Assembly: GCA_964017185.1 (NCBI GenBank) | Contig: OZ024870.1 | Coordinates: 26,187,621 to 26,251,620, forward strand | Length of the DNA: 64,000 nt | Reading direction: 5' to 3' | From: Rugalucina vietnamica | Lineage: Eukaryota > Mollusca > Bivalvia > Lucinida > Lucinidae | Part shown: piece after piece, positions 64,000 to 64,000 of the stretch | Position numbering within the stretch: the first letter of the stretch is position 1 | Layout of the letters: every line of letters starts with the position of its first letter | Position numbers and translations under genes: made by a program | Notes under the pieces: model-generated | Seen by the model: the letters and a program-made list of their open reading frames with translations, nothing else | The model's database searches: none | What the model was told of the DNA's origin: nothing

Positions 64000-64000
64000 T

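Larger units (their letters stand above)
59672..64000 (-). mobile_element. DIRS-like tyrosine-recombinase retrotransposon, 5' end outside window
   Basis: On the minus strand the order is gag-like frame, reverse transcriptase, RNase H, then a tyrosine recombinase, with overlapping frames and no aspartic protease or DDE integrase. The end nearest 59672 has inverted and direct repeats instead of LTRs. This combination defines DIRS-group elements, which integrate by site-specific recombination of a circular intermediate and leave no target duplication. Apart from one stop codon the frames are open, so the copy is recent. Confidence 0.9.

Overview
The window looks like accessory genomic DNA of a marine invertebrate, most likely a bivalve mollusc. 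The reasons are the intron-bearing eukaryotic genes, a dense load of small DNA transposons, tRNA-derived SINEs, a DIRS-like retrotransposon, and many copies of a repeat built around GGTCAAGGTCA and GGTCATGTGACC. The organism call is inference; no mitochondrial or rRNA marker is present. No bacterial, viral-genome or CRISPR features are visible.

Host genes: the only convincing host coding sequence is five exons on the minus strand at 3403-4373, 11324-12309, 22154-23149, 26190-27271 and 48536-49578. Each encodes a hinge plus a complete nuclear receptor ligand-binding domain (LBD), closest in style to the NR1I/NR1J (VDR/PXR/HR96) branch. Each begins at a 3' splice site in the same phase and ends with an intact AF-2 helix and a stop codon. 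I found no zinc-finger DNA-binding-domain exon between them. The array is therefore either five tandem receptor genes whose DNA-binding exons are missing or unrecognised, or a set of alternative terminal LBD exons served by an upstream DNA-binding exon outside the window. A sixth, broken copy of the last 37 codons lies at 47073-47208.

Mobile DNA: the left edge (1-2523) is the 3' part of a non-LTR retrotransposon with an intact reverse transcriptase. The right edge (59672-64000, minus strand) is a DIRS-like tyrosine-recombinase retrotransposon with gag, RT, RNase H and recombinase frames, broken by one stop codon between RT and RNase H. Between these lie at least five MITE families, two non-autonomous hAT elements with perfect 8-bp target duplications, a mariner-like element whose empty site is preserved in a sister repeat, a miniature LTR element (TRIM) with 4-bp target duplications, two SINEs, a PIF/Harbinger-type MITE, and large blocks of two related repeats with hairpin ends. 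Several insertions are nested, so their relative ages can be read.

Most notable non-coding feature: at 27431-27959 two direct repeats of about 130 bp each carry a complete type I hammerhead ribozyme core on the minus strand, with the two cleavage sites 399 bp apart. This is the architecture of a metazoan retrozyme, a small non-autonomous retroelement expected to make self-cleaved circular RNA. It sits just upstream of the 26.2-kb LBD exon.

Region by region: 0-2.5 kb non-LTR element; 2.5-13 kb LBD exons 1 and 2 among MITEs; 13.7-22 kb large repeat blocks with tandem arrays; 22-28 kb LBD exons 3 and 4, SINE and retrozyme; 28-46 kb almost continuous repeat blocks with nested insertions; 46-49.6 kb LBD fragment and LBD exon 5; 49.7-59 kb repeats and a hAT; 59.2-64 kb tandem repeat and DIRS-like element.
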